DNA from: Chamaea fasciata
Lineage: Eukaryota; Chordata; Aves; Passeriformes; Sylviidae
NCBI GenBank assembly: GCA_029207755.1
Contig: JARCOQ010000079.1
Coordinates: forward strand, 124,001 to 188,000
Length of the DNA: 64,000 nucleotides
Reading direction: 5' to 3'
Both the position numbers and the translations under genes were made by a program. Below, one piece after another: positions 1-10,783 of this stretch. Position 1 is the first letter of the stretch. Every line of letters begins with the position of its first letter. The notes under the pieces are model-generated. The model did not search any database. It was not told where the DNA came from and saw only the letters and a program-made list of their open reading frames with translations.

Positions 1-94
1 GACACCAGAGCAATGGATGCCACTGTGGATGGACACAGGTAGGTAGAGATGCACACCAGAGTAATGGTGTCCGCTCTGGATGGACACTGGTCTG
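1..94 (+). repeat. Left-edge fragment of a P core
   Basis: This holds the tail of a penultimate core monomer, ending with the 4-bp GTAG duplication (CAGGTAGGTAG near 38-48), and the final 47-bp core monomer (GATGCACACC). The rest of this core lies upstream of the window. Confidence 0.9.
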
Positions 95-351
95 GATAGA
101 CAGCAGAACCCTGGCTTCCACTCTGGATGGACGCTTGCCTGAATAGACAAAAGAGCTATGGATCCCAGCTTGACACTGGTCTGGATGGACACCAGAGCCA
201 TGAATCCCACTCTGAATGCACACTACTCGTGATGGACACAAGAGCCATGCATCCCTCTGTGGATGGAGCCTGGTTTGAATGGACAGCACAGCCACGCATC
301 CAGATGGACACCAGAGCCGTGGATCCCAACTGGACAGTGGTCTCGATGGAC

Positions 352-388
352 ACCAGTGCCATGGATCCCACCGTGGATGGACACTGGT
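352..388. other. Inverted repeat in the last monomer of A
   Basis: ACCAGTGCCAT (352-362) pairs with ATGGACACTGGT (377-388), eleven base pairs with one bulged A at 381 and a 14-nt loop. The general monomer keeps an imperfect form of this dyad (ACCAG..CCAT against ATGG..CTGGT), so the symmetry belongs to the family and is strongest here. Confidence 0.75.
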
Positions 389-534
389 ATGGATCGACAT
401 CAGAGCCTTGGATCCCAGCTTGACTGTGTTCTGGATGGAGAGCAGAGTCTTGGATTGGACTCTGGATGGATACTGCTCCAGATGGAACGCAGAGCCATGG
501 ATCCCACTGTTGGTGGATACTGGTCTGGATGGAC

Positions 535-560
535 TCCAGAGCCATGGATCCGTCTCTGGA
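535..560. other. Inverted repeat (potential hairpin) in a core monomer
   Basis: TCCAGAG (535-541) is the exact reverse complement of CTCTGGA (554-560), with a 12-nt loop that holds CCATGGATCC. The same monomer recurs in nearly every P and D. It shows potential for cruciform or RNA hairpin formation; function is not shown. Confidence 0.75.
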
Positions 561-710
561 TGGACACAGTTCTGGATGGACACAAGAGCCATAGATCCAA
601 ATTGGAACCTGTTCTGGATGGATGCAAGGGCCATGGATTCCACTCTGGATGGATACTGCTCCAGTTAGCAACCAGAGTCATGGATCCGAATCCAGATGGA
701 GACTGGTCCA

Positions 711-726
711 GATGGACACTGGTCCG
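711..726 (+). repeat. 16-bp truncated monomer
   Basis: GATGGACACTGGTCCG equals positions 32-47 of the 47-bp monomer. The monomer carries GATGGACAC twice, at positions 1 and 32, so loss of one 31-bp interval between the two gives exactly this remnant. The same 16-bp element sits at this place in every P, D and E. Independent 16-bp elements occur in C at 2476 and 2611. Confidence 0.9.
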
Positions 727-819
727 GATGGTGACCAGAGCCATTCCTCCCACCTTGTATTGATAGTGGTCTTGCCAGACCCCGAGGCATGCATCCCACT
801 CTGGATGGCCAGTGGTCTG
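727..819 (+). repeat. Most diverged monomer pair of the core (93 bp)
   Basis: These are monomers of 48 and 45 bp with TTCCTCCCACCTTG and GCCAGACCCCGAGGCATGC, the least monomer-like sequence in the array. They are present in every P, D and E. The 48-bp monomer exists in two length alleles: ATTGATAGTGG in P and D', and ATTGACTC (5 bp shorter) in D and E or E'. The 45-bp monomer reads GCATGCATCCC or GCATGGATCCC. Confidence 0.9.
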
Positions 820-1141
820 GATGGGCCCCAGACCATGGATCCCCTATGAATGGACACTGGTCTAGATGGACGCCAGAGCCATGGATTCCAGCTGGACACT
901 GGTGTGGATGGACACCAGAGCCATGGATGCCACTGTGGATGGACACTGGTTTGGATGGACATAAGAGCCACGGATCCCAATCTGGATGGACGCTGCTGTG
1001 AATAGACCCCAGAGCCATGGATCCCACAGTGGATTGACAGTGGTCAGGATGGACACCAGAGCAATGGATGCCACTGTGGATGGACGCAGGTAGAGATGCA
1101 CACCAGAGTAATGGTGTCCGCTCTGGATGGACACTGGTCAG

Positions 1142-2136
1142 GATAGACAGCAGAACCCTGGCTTCCACTCTGGATGGACGCTTGCCTGAATAGACAAAAG
1201 AGCTATGGATCCCAGCTTGACACTGGTCTGGATGGACACCAGAGCCATGAATCCCACTCTGAATGCACACTACTCGTGATGGACACAAGAGCCATGCATC
1301 CCTCTGTGGATGGAGCCTGGTTTGAATGGACAGCACAGCCACGCATCCAGATGGACACCAGAGCCGTGGATCCCAACTGGACAGTGGTCTCGATGGACAC
1401 CAGTGCCATGGATCCCACTGTGGATGGACACTGGTATGGATAGACATCAGAGCCTTGGATCCCAGCTTGACTGTGTTCTGGATGGAGAGCAGAGTCTTGG
1501 ATTGGACTCTGGATGGATACTGCTCCAGATGGACACCAGAGCCATGGATCCCACTTTGGATGGATCCCAGTCTGGATAGACTCCAGAGCCATGGATCCGT
1601 CTCTGGATGGATGCTGGTCTGGATGGACACCCGAGCCATGGATCCAAATTGGAGCCTGGTCTGGATGGATACAAGGGCCATGGATTCCACTCTTGATGGA
1701 CACTGGTGCTGAAGGACAGTGGTCTAGATGGTGACCAGAGCCATTCCTCCCACCTTGTATTGACTCTTGCCTGACCCCGAGGCATGGATCCCACTCTGGA
1801 TGGCCAGTGGTCTGGATGGGCACATGACCATGGCTCCCCTATGAATGGACACTGGTCTTGACGGACGCCAGAGCCATGGATTCCAGCTGGACACTGGTGT
1901 GGATGGACACCAGAGCAATGGATGCCACTGTGGATGGATACTGGTTTGGATGGACATAAGAGCCACGGATCCCAATCTCGACGGACGCTGCTGTAAATAG
2001 ACACCAGAGCCATGGATCCCACAGTGGATTGACAGTGGTCAGGATGGACACCAGAGCAATGGATGCCACTGTGGATGGACACAGGTAGAGATGCACACCA
2101 GAGTAATGGTGTCCGCTCTGGATGGACACTGGTCAG
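1142..2136 (+). repeat. Unit 2: A-E (995 bp)
   Basis: A is 1142-1438 and E is 1439-2136. E lacks the GATAGCAACC monomer present in E' and has TGACCCCGAGG, GGGCACATGACC, two GACGGACG monomer starts and GCTGTAAATAG near its end. It is one of only two E modules without that 47-bp monomer; the other is at 6258. Confidence 0.93.
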
Positions 2137-2433
2137 GATAGACAGCAGAACCCTGGCTTCCACTCTGGATGGACGCTTTCCTGAATAGACAAAAGAGCTA
2201 TGGATCCCAGCTTGACACTGGTCTGGATGGACACCAGAGCCATGGATCCCACTCTGAATGCACACTACTCGTGATGGACACAAGAGCCATGCATCCCTCT
2301 GTGGATGGAGCCTGGTTTGAATGGACAGCACAGCCACGCATCCAGACGGACACCAGAGCCGTGGATCCCAACTGCACAGTGGTCTGGATGGACACCAGAG
2401 CCATGGATCCCACTGTGGATGGACCCTGGTACA
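2137..2433 (+). repeat. Module A (anchor), example of the pre-C subtype
   Basis: A is 297 bp = 47+42+47+47+25+42+47. Its start GATAGACAGCAGAACC (or GATAGACACAAGAACC) is a good landmark. A starts lie at 95, 1142, 2137, 4070, 5961, 6956, 8889, 10784, 11826, 14560, 15654, 16696, 19430, 20524, 23263, 26001, 28740, 30635, 32479, 35214, 38746, 42278, 45017, 46861, 47907, 49751, 50793, 52730, 54621, 56465, 57505, 59442, 61333, 62520 and 63562. The 25-bp monomer begins AATGGACAGCACAGCC or AATGGACAGAAGAGCC. A subtype with AGACGGACACC and a GGACCCTGGTACA end always precedes C. Confidence 0.95.
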
Positions 2434-2757
2434 GATAGACAGCATAGCCATGGATGCAAAGTGGACACTGCTCCAGATGGATAATGATCTGGATGGACGC
2501 CAAAGCCATGGATCCCACTCTGGATGCACGCTGTTCTTGATGGACACAGGAGTCAAGCATCGGTCTGTAGATGGAGCCTGGTATGAATGGACAGCACAGC
2601 CACGTATCCAGATGGATACTTGCCCAGATGGACAGCAGAGCCGTGGACCTCAAGTGGACAGTGGTCTGGATGGAAACCAGAGCAATGGATCCCACTGTGG
2701 ATGGACACTGGTATGGATGCACCTCAGAGCCTTGGATCCCAGCTTTACTCTGTTCTA
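2434..2757 (+). repeat. Module C, example copy
   Basis: C is 324 bp = 42+16+47+47+25+16+42+47+42, starting GATAGACAGCATAGCC and ending TGTTCTA. Starts: 2434, 7253, 12123, 16993, 20821, 23560, 26298, 32776, 35511, 39043, 42575, 51090, 57802 and 63859 (cut). From its 47+25 pair onward it parallels the last part of A plus the first monomer of P (AATGGACAGCACAGCCACG, GAGCCGTGG, CCTCAGAGCCTTGG). C is therefore best read as an older, diverged internal duplicate of the A-P junction. Confidence 0.93.
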
Positions 2758-3272
2758 AATAGACTCCAGAGCCATGGATCCGTCTCTGGATGGATGCTGG
2801 TCTGGATGGACACCAGAGCCATGGATCCAAATTGGAGCCTGGTCTGGATGGATACAAGGGCCATGGATTCCACTCTTGATGGACACTTGTGGAGATAGCA
2901 ACCAGAGGCATGGATCCGACTCGAGATGGACACTGGTCCTGAAGGACAGTGGTCTAGATGGTGACCAGAGCCATTCCTCCCACCTTGTATTGACTCTTGC
3001 CAGACCCCGAGGCATGGATCCCACTCTGGATGGCCAGTGGTCTGGATGGGCACCAGACCATGGCTCCCCTATCAATGGACACTGGTCTAGATGGATGCCA
3101 GAGCCAATGACTCCAGCTGGACACTGGTGTGGATGGACACCAGAGCAATGGATGCCACTGTGGATGGATACGGGTTTGGATGGACATAAGAGCCACGGAT
3201 CCCAATCTAGATGGACGCTGCTGTGAATAGACACCAGTGCCATGGATCCCACTGTGGATGGACACTGGTATG
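2758..3272 (+). repeat. Module D, example copy
   Basis: D is 515 bp = 47+42+47+47+16+43+45+45+42+47+47+47. It always follows C and always leads into P. It starts AATAGACTCCAGAGCC, carries one CTCGAG at 2920 and has GATGCCAGAGCCAATGAC. It is a P-like core missing the first monomers of P, which C supplies. D' (520 bp) differs by having ATTGATAGTGG instead of ATTGACTC in the 43-bp monomer. D starts: 2758, 7577, 12447, 17317, 51414, 58126. D' starts: 21145, 23884, 26622, 33100, 35835, 39367, 42899. Confidence 0.93.
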
Positions 3273-4069
3273 GATAGACATCAGAGCCTTGGATCCCAGA
3301 TTGACTGTGTTCTGGATGGAGAGCAGAGTCTTGGATTGGACTCTGGATGGATACTGCTCCAGATGGACAGCAGAGTCTTGGATTGGACTCTGGATGGATA
3401 CTGCTCCAGATGGAACGCAGAGCCATGGATCCCACTGTTGGTGGATACTGGTCTGGATGGACTCCAGAGCCATGGATCCGTCTCTGGATGGACACAGTTC
3501 TGGATGGACACAAGAGCCATAGATCCAAATTGGAACCTGTTCTGGATGGATGCAAGGGCCATGGATTCCACTCTGGATGGATACTGCTCCAGTTAGCAAC
3601 CAGAGTCATGGATCCGAATCCAGATGGAGACTGGTCCAGATGGACACTGGTCCGGATGGTGACCAGAGCCATTCCTCCCACCTTGTATTGATAGTGGTCT
3701 TGCCAGACCCCGAGGCATGCATCCCACTCTGGATGGCCAGTGGTCTGGATGGGCCCCAGACCATGGATCCCCTATGAATGGACACTGGTCTAGATGGACG
3801 CCAGAGCCATGGATTCCAGCTGGTCACTGGTGTGGATGGACACCTGAGCCATGGATGCCACTGTGGATGGACACTGGTTTGGATGGACATAAGAGCCACG
3901 GATCCCAATCTGGATGGACGCTGCTGTGAATAGACCCCAGAGCCATGGATCCCACAGTGGATTGACAGTGGTCAGGATGGACACCAGAGCAATGGATGCC
4001 ACTGTGGATGGACGCAGGTAGAGATGCACACCAGAGTAATGGTGTCCGCTCTGGATGGACACTGGTCTG

Positions 4070-5960
4070 GATAGACAGCAGAACCCTGGCTTCCACTCTG
4101 GATGGACGCTTGCCTGAATAGACAAAAGAGCTATGGATCCCAGCTTGACACTGGTCTGGATGGACACCAGAGCCATGAATCCCACTCTGAATGCACACTA
4201 CTCGTGATGGACACAAGAGCCATGCATCCCTCTGTGGATGGAGCCTGGTTTGAATGGACAGCACAGCCACGCATCCAGATGGACACCAGAGCCGTGGATC
4301 CCAACTGGACAGTGGTCTCGATGGACACCAGTGCCATGGATCCCACTGTGGATGGACACTGGTGTGGATAGACATCAGAGCCTTGGATCCCAGCTTGACT
4401 GTGTTCTGGATGGAGAGCAGAGTCTTGGATTGGACTCTGGATGGATACTGCTCCAGATGGACAGCAGAGTCTTGGATTGGACTCTGGATGGATACTGCTC
4501 CAGATGGAACGCAGAGCCATGGATCCCACTCTTGGTGGATACTGGTCTGGATGTACTCCAGAGCCATGGATCCGTCTCTGGATGGACACAGTTCTGGATG
4601 GACACAAGAGCCATAGATCCAAATTGGAACCTGTTCTGGATGGATGCAAGGGCCATGGATTCCACTCTGGAAGGATACTGCTCCAGTTAGCAACCAGAGT
4701 CATAGATCCGAATCCAGATGGAGACTGGTCCAGATGGACACTGGTCCGGATGGTGACCAGAGCCATTCCTCCCACCTTGTATTGATAGTGGTCTTGCCAG
4801 ACCCCGAGGCATGCATCCCACTCTGGATGGCCAGTGGTCTGGATGGGCACCAGACCATGGATCCCCTATGAATGGACACTGGTCTAGATGGACGCCAGAG
4901 CCATGGATTCCAGCTGGACACTGGTGTGGATGGACACCAGAGCCATGGATGCCACTGTGGATGGACACTGGTTTGGATGGACATAAGAGCCACGGATCCC
5001 AATCTGGATGGACGCTGCTGTGAATAGACACCAGAGCCATGGATCCCACAGTGGATTGACAGTGGTCAGGATGGACACCAGAGCAATGGATGCCACTGTG
5101 GATGGATGCAGGTAGAGATGCACACCAGAGTAATGGTGTCCGCTCTGGATGGACACTGGTATGGATAGACATCAGAGCCTTGGATCCCAGCTTGACTGTG
5201 TTCTGGATGGAGAGCAGAGTCTTGGATTGGACTCTGGATGGATACTGCTCCAGATGGACAGCAGAGTCTTGGATTGGACTCTGGATGGATACTGCTCCAG
5301 ATGGAACGCAGAGCCATGGATCCCACTCTTGGTGGATACTGGTCTGGATGGACTCCAGAGCCATGGATCCGTCTCTGGATGGACACAGTTCTGGATGGAC
5401 ACAAGAGCCATAGATCCAAATTGGAGCCTGTTCTGGATGGATGCAAGGGCCATGGATTCCACTCTGGATGGATACTGCTCCAGTTAGAAACCAGAGTCAT
5501 AGATCCGAATCCAGATGGAGACTGGTCCAGATGGACACTGGTCCGGATGGTGACCAGAGCCATTCCTCCCACCTTGTATTGATAGTGGTCTTGCCAGACC
5601 CCGAGGCATGCATCCCACTCTGGATGGCCAGTGGTCTGGATGGGCCCCAGACCATGGATCCCCTATGAATGGACACTGGTCTAGATGGACGCCAGAGCCA
5701 TGGATTCCAGCTGGACACTGGTGTGGATGGACACCAGAGCCATGGATGCCACTGTGGATGGACACTGGTTTGGATGGACATAAGAGCCACGGATCCCAAT
5801 CTGGATGGACGCTGCTGTGAATAGACACCAGAGCCATGGATCCCACAGTGGATTGACAGTGGTCAGGATGGACACCAGAGCAATGGATGCCACTGTGGAT
5901 GGACGCAGGTAGAGATGCACACCAGAGTAATGGTGTCCGCTCTGGATGGACACTGGTCAG
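4070..5960 (+). repeat. Unit 4: A-P-P (1891 bp)
   Basis: A 4070-4366, P 4367-5163, P 5164-5960. These two P modules are the cleanest place to read the 797-bp tandem. Both carry CACTCTTGGTGG. The first has GATGTACTCC near 4551 and GGAAGGATAC near 4669; the second has GTTAGAAACC near 5484. A ends CTGGTGTG where most copies end CTGGTATG. Confidence 0.94.
4367..5163 (+). repeat. Module P (797-bp core), reference copy with monomer map
   Basis: Monomers start at 4367 (42), 4409 (47), 4456 (47), 4503 (47), 4550 (47), 4597 (42), 4639 (47), 4686 (47), 4733 (16), 4749 (48), 4797 (45), 4842 (45), 4887 (42), 4929, 4976, 5023, 5070 and 5117 (47 each), total 797. The window holds 40 copies of this form, some with +4 or -1 bp. 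Five P750 copies (392, 30932, 45314, 48204, 54918) lack the monomer at 4456, which is a near copy of the one before it. The last monomer decides the neighbour: ending GGTATG, another P follows; ending GGTCTG or GGTCAG, an A follows. Confidence 0.95.
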
Positions 5961-6955
5961 GATAGACAGCAGAACCCTGGCTTCCACTCTGGATGGACGC
6001 TTGCCTGAATAGACAAAAGAGCTATGGATCCCAGCTTGACACTGGTCTGGATGGACACCAGAGCCATGAATCCCACTCTGAATGCACACTACTCGTGATG
6101 GACACAAGAGCCATGCATCCCTCTGTGGATGGAGCCTGGTTTGAATGGACAGCACAGCCACGCATCCAGATGGACACCAGAGCCGTGGATCCCAACTGCA
6201 CAGTGGTCTGGATGGACACCAGTGCCATGGATCCCACTGTGGATGGACACTGGTATGGATAGACATCAGAGCCTTGGATCCCAGCTTGACTGTGTTCTGG
6301 ATGGAGAGCAGAGTCTTGGATTGGACTCTGGATGGATACTGCTCCAGATGGACACCAGAGCCATGGATCCCACTTTGGATGGATCCCAGTCTGTATAGAC
6401 TCCAGAGCCATGGATCCGTCTCTGGATGGATGCTGGTCTGGATGGACACCCGAGCCATGGATCCAAATTGGAGCCTGGTCTGGATGGATACAAGGGCCAT
6501 GGATTCCACTCTTGATGGACACTGGTGCTGAAGGACAGTGGTCTAGATGGTGACCAGAGCCATTCCTCCCACCTTGTATTGACTCTTGCCTGACCCCGAG
6601 GCATGGATCCCACTCTGGATGGCCAGTGGTCTGGATGGGCACATGACCATGGCTCCCCTATGAATGGACACTGGTCTTGACGGACGCCAGAGCCATGGAT
6701 TCCAGCTGGACACTGGTGTGGATGGACACCAGAGCAATGGATGCCACTGTGGATGGATACTGGTTTGGATGGACATAAGAGCCACGGATCCCAATCTCGA
6801 CGGACGCTGCTGTAAATAGACACCAGAGCCATGGATCCCACAGTGGATTGACAGTGGTCAGGATGGACACCAGAGCAATGGATGCCACTGTGGATGGACA
6901 CAGGTAGAGATGCACACCAGAGTAATGGTGTCCGCTCTGGATGGACACTGGTCAG
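5961..6955 (+). repeat. Unit 5: A-E (995 bp)
   Basis: A 5961-6257, E 6258-6955. It is the counterpart of unit 2 at an offset of 4819. I see three differences from unit 2: two in A (CTGCACAGTGG and GTCTGGATGG) and GTCTGTATAG near 6390. Confidence 0.93.
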
Positions 6956-8888
6956 GATAGACAGCAGAACCCTGGCTTCCACTCTGGATGGACGCTTTCC
7001 TGAATAGACAAAAGAGCTATGGATCCCAGCTTGACACTGGTCTGGATGGACACCAGAGCCATGGATCCCACTCTGAATGCACACTACTCGTGATGGACAC
7101 AAGAGCCATGCATCCCTCTGTGGATGGAGCCTGGTTTGAATGGACAGCACAGCCACGCATCCAGACGGACACCAGAGCCGTGGATCCCAACTGCACAGTG
7201 GTCTGGATGGACACCAGAGCCATGGATCCCACTGTGGATGGACCCTGGTACAGATAGACAGCATAGCCATGGATGCAAAGTGGACACTGCTCCAGATGGA
7301 TAATGATCTGGATGGACGCCAAAGCCATGGATCCCACTCTGGATGCACGCTGTTCTTGATGGACACAGGAGTCATGCATGGGTCTGTAGATGGAGCCTGG
7401 TATGAATGGACAGCACAGCCACGTATCCAGATGGATACTTGCCCAGATGGACAGCAGAGCCGTGGACCTCAAGTGGACAGTGGTCTGGATGGAAACCAGA
7501 GCAATGGATCCCACTGTGGATGGACACTGGTATGGATGCACCTCAGAGCCTTGGATCCCAGCTTTACTCTGTTCTAAATAGACTCCAGAGCCATGGATCC
7601 GTCTCTGGATGGATGCTGGTCTGGATGGACACCAGAGCCATGGATCCAAATTGGAGCCTGGTCTGGATGGATACAAGGGCCATGGATTCCACTCTTGATG
7701 GACACTTGTGGAGATAGCAACCAGAGGCATGGATCCGACTCGAGATGGACACTGGTCCTGAAGGACAGTGGTCTAGATGGTGACCAGAGCCATTCCTCCC
7801 ACCTTGTATTGACTCTTGCCAGACCCCGAGGCATGGATCCCACTCTGGATGGCCAGTGGTCTGGATGGGCACCAGACCATGGCTCCCCTATCAATGGACA
7901 CTGGTCTAGATGGATGCCAGAGCCAATGACTCCAGCTGGACACTGGTGTGGATGGACACCAGAGCAATGGATGCCACTGTGGATGGATACGGGTTTGGAT
8001 GGACATAAGAGCCACGGATCCCAATCTAGATGGACGCTGCTGTGAATAGACACCAGTGCCATGGATCCCACTGTGGATGGACACTGGTATGGATAGACAT
8101 CAGAGCCTTGGATCCCAGCTTGACTGTGTTCTGGATGGAGAGCAGAGTCTTGGATTGGACTCTGGATGGATACTGCTCCAGATGGACAGCAGAGTCTTGG
8201 ATTGGACTCTGGATGGATACTGCTCCAGATGGAACGCAGAGCCATGGATCCCACTGTTGGTGGATACTGGTCTGGATGGACTCCAGAGCCATGGATCCGT
8301 CTCTGGATGGACACAGTTCTGGATGGACACAAGAGCCATAGATCCAAATTGGAACCTGTTCTGGATGGATGCAAGGGCCATGGATTCCACTCTGGATGGA
8401 TACTGCTCCAGTTAGCAACCAGAGTCATGGATCCGAATCCAGATGGAGACTGGTCCAGATGGACACTGGTCCGGATGGTGACCAGAGCCATTCCTCCCAC
8501 CTTGTATTGATAGTGGTCTTGCCAGACCCCGAGGCATGCATCCCACTCTGGATGGCCAGTGGTCTGGATGGGCCCCAGACCATGGATCCCCTATGAATGG
8601 ACACTGGTCTAGATGGACGCCAGAGCCATGGATTCCAGCTGGTCACTGGTGTGGATGGACACCTGAGCCATGGATGCCACTGTGGATGGACACTGGTTTG
8701 GATGGACATAAGAGCCACGGATCCCAATCTGGATGGACGCTGCTGTGAATAGACACCAGAGCCATGGATCCCACAGTGGATTGACAGTGGTCAGGATGGA
8801 CACCAGAGCAATGGATGCCACTGTGGATGGACGCAGGTAGAGATGCACACCAGAGTAATGGTGTCCGCTCTGGATGGACACTGGTCTG
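6956..8888 (+). repeat. Unit 6: A-C-D-P (1933 bp)
   Basis: A 6956-7252, C 7253-7576, D 7577-8091, P 8092-8888. It is the counterpart of unit 3, with the common CATGCATGGG in C and CCCAGCTTGAC in P. It keeps the CTGGTCACTGG and CACCTGAGCC variants seen in unit 3. Confidence 0.93.
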
Positions 8889-10783
8889 GATAGACAGCAG
8901 AACCCTGGCTTCCACTCTGGATGGACGCTTGCCTGAATAGACAAAAGAGCTATGGATCCCAGCTTGACACTGGTCTGGATGGACACCAGAGCCATGAATC
9001 CCACTCTGAATGCACACTACTCGTGATGGACACAAGAGCCATGCATCCCTCTGTGGATGGAGCCTGGTTTGAATGGACAGCACAGCCACGCATCCAGATG
9101 GACACCAGAGCCGTGGATCCCAACTGGACAGTGGTCTCGATGGACACCAGTGCCATGGATCCCACTGTGGATGGACACTGGTGTGGATAGACATCAGAGC
9201 CTTGGATCCCAGCTTGACTGTGTTCTGGATGGAGAGCAGAGTCTTGGATTGGACTCTGGATGGATACTGCTCCAGATGGACAGCAGAGTCTTGGATTGGA
9301 CTCTGGATGGATACTGCTCCAGATGGAACGCAGAGCCATGGATCCCACTCTTGGTGGATACTGGTCTGGATGTACTCCAGAGCCATGGATCCGTCTCTGG
9401 ATGGACACAGTTCTGGATGGACACAAGAGCCATAGATCCAAATTGGAACCTGTTCTGGATGGATGCAAGGGCCATGGATTCCACTCTGGAAGGATACTGC
9501 TCCAGTTAGCAACCAGAGTCATAGATCCGAATCCAGATGGAGACTGGTCCAGATGGACACTGGTCCGGATGGTGACCAGAGCCATTCCTCCCACCTTGTA
9601 TTGATAGTGGTCTTGCCAGACCCCGAGGCATGCATCCCACTCTGGATGGCCAGTGGTCTGGATGGGCACCAGACCATGGATCCCCTATGAATGGACACTG
9701 GTCTAGATGGACGCCAGAGCCATGGATTCCAGCTGGACACTGGTGTGGATGGACACCAGAGCCATGGATGCCACTGTGGATGGACACTGGTTTGGATGGA
9801 CATAAGAGCCACGGATCCCAATCTGGATGGACGCTGCTGTGAATAGACACCAGAGCCATGGATCCCACAGTGGATTGACAGTGGTCAGGATGGACACCAG
9901 AGCAATGGATGCCACTGTGGATGGATGCAGGTAGAGATGCACACCAGAGTAATGGTGTCCGCTCTGGATGGACACTGGTATGGATAGACATCAGAGCCTT
10001 GGATCCCAGCTTGACTGTGTTCTGGATGGAGAGCAGAGTCTTGGATTGGACTCTGGATGGATACTGCTCCAGATGGACAGCAGAGTCTTGGATTGGACTC
10101 TGGATGGATACTGCTCCAGATGGAACGCAGAGCCATGGATCCCACTCTTGGTGGATACTGGTCTGGATGGACTCCAGAGCCATGGATCCGTCTCTGGATG
10201 GACACAGTTCTGGATGGACACAAGAGCCATAGATCCAAATTGGAGCCTGTTCTGGATGGATGCAAGGGCCATGGATTCCACTCTGGATGGATACTGCTCC
10301 AGTTAGAAACCAGAGTCATAGATCCGAATCCAGATGGAGACTGGTCCAGATGGACACTGGTCCGGATGGTGACCAGAGCCATTCCTCCCACCTTGTATTG
10401 ATAGTGGTCTTGCCAGACCCCGAGGCATGCATCCCACTCTGGATGGCCAGTGGTCTGGATGGGCCCCAGACCATGGATCCCCTATGAATGGACACTGGTC
10501 TAGATGGACGCCAGAGCCATGGATTCCAGCTGGACACTGGTGTGGATGGACACCAGAGCCATGGATGCCACTGTGGATGGACACTGGTTTGGATGGACAT
10601 AAGAGCCACGGATCCCAATCTGGATGGACGCTGCTGTGAATAGACCCTAGAGCCATGGATCCCACAGTGGATTGACAGTGGTCAGGATGGACACCAGAGC
10701 AATGGATGCCACTGTGGATGGACACAGGTAGGTAGAGATGCACACCAGAGTAATGGTGTTCGCTCTGGATGGACACTGGTCTG
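8889..10783 (+). repeat. Unit 7: A-P-P with GTAG duplication (1895 bp)
   Basis: A 8889-9185, P 9186-9982, P 9983-10783 (801 bp). It is the counterpart of unit 4, including GATGTACTCC and GGAAGGATAC in the first P. The last P gains CAGGTAGGTAG near 10726 and has GACCCTAGAGCC near 10644 and GTGTTCGCTC near 10757, so its tail comes from a different P lineage than unit 4. Confidence 0.93.

Larger units (their letters stand above)
95..1141 (+). repeat. Unit 1: A-P750 (1047 bp)
   Basis: A is 95-391 and P750 is 392-1141. P750 lacks the 47-bp monomer that repeats GACAGCAGAGTCTTGG. Its monomers start at 392, 434, 481, 528, 575, 617, 664, 711 (16 bp), 727, 775, 820, 865, 907, 954, 1001, 1048 and 1095. 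Private changes: CCACCGTGG near 369 and GATCGACATC at 392 in place of GATAGACATC. The latter removes an in-frame TAG found in the other units. Confidence 0.93.
2137..4069 (+). repeat. Unit 3: A-C-D-P (1933 bp)
   Basis: A 2137-2433, C 2434-2757, D 2758-3272, P 3273-4069. A is the pre-C subtype (AGACGGACACC, CTGCACAGTGG) and carries CGCTTTCCTG, shared only with the A at 6956. C has the private stretch CAAGCATCGG near 2553, where the other copies read CATGCATGGG. P has CCCAGATTGAC near 3295, CTGGTCACTGG near 3820 and CACCTGAGCC near 3841. Confidence 0.93.
1142..10783 (+). repeat. Tandem pair of 4819-bp higher-order repeats
   Basis: Copy 1 is 1142-5960 and copy 2 is 5961-10783. Both have the order A-E, A-C-D-P, A-P-P (297+698, 297+324+515+797, 297+797+797 = 4819). 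Copy 2 is 4823 bp because of a 4-bp GTAG duplication near its end. The copies are nearly identical: comparing 1142-2136 with 5961-6955 by eye gives three substitutions in 995 bp. Copy-1-only changes include CAAGCATCGG near 2553 and CCCAGATTGAC near 3295. Recent duplication or strong homogenisation explains this. An assembly duplication cannot be excluded from sequence alone. Confidence 0.93.

Noticed and set aside
38..50. Splice donor in CAGGTAGGTAG
   Set aside because: It resembles a donor site, but it is a simple 4-bp duplication inside a satellite monomer, with no acceptor, exon or transcript evidence.
95..391. Recurrent plus-strand frame of 89-98 codons beginning inside module A
   Set aside because: It recurs only because A recurs. 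It ends at the TAG of GATAGACATC in the next module, and the longer form in unit 1 is due to a single base change there. No evidence of translation.
735..775. PRDM9- or CTCF-like motif in CCTCCCACCTTG
   Set aside because: It fails the 13-mer CCNCCNTNNCCNC at the T position, and I see no convincing CTCF core. A motif scan would be needed to say more.
727..819. Remnant of a transposable element at the diverged 93-bp segment
   Set aside because: It still aligns in length and partly in sequence with two monomers (GACCAGAGCC, CACTCTGGATGG, CAGTGGTCTG) and lacks terminal repeats or target-site duplications.
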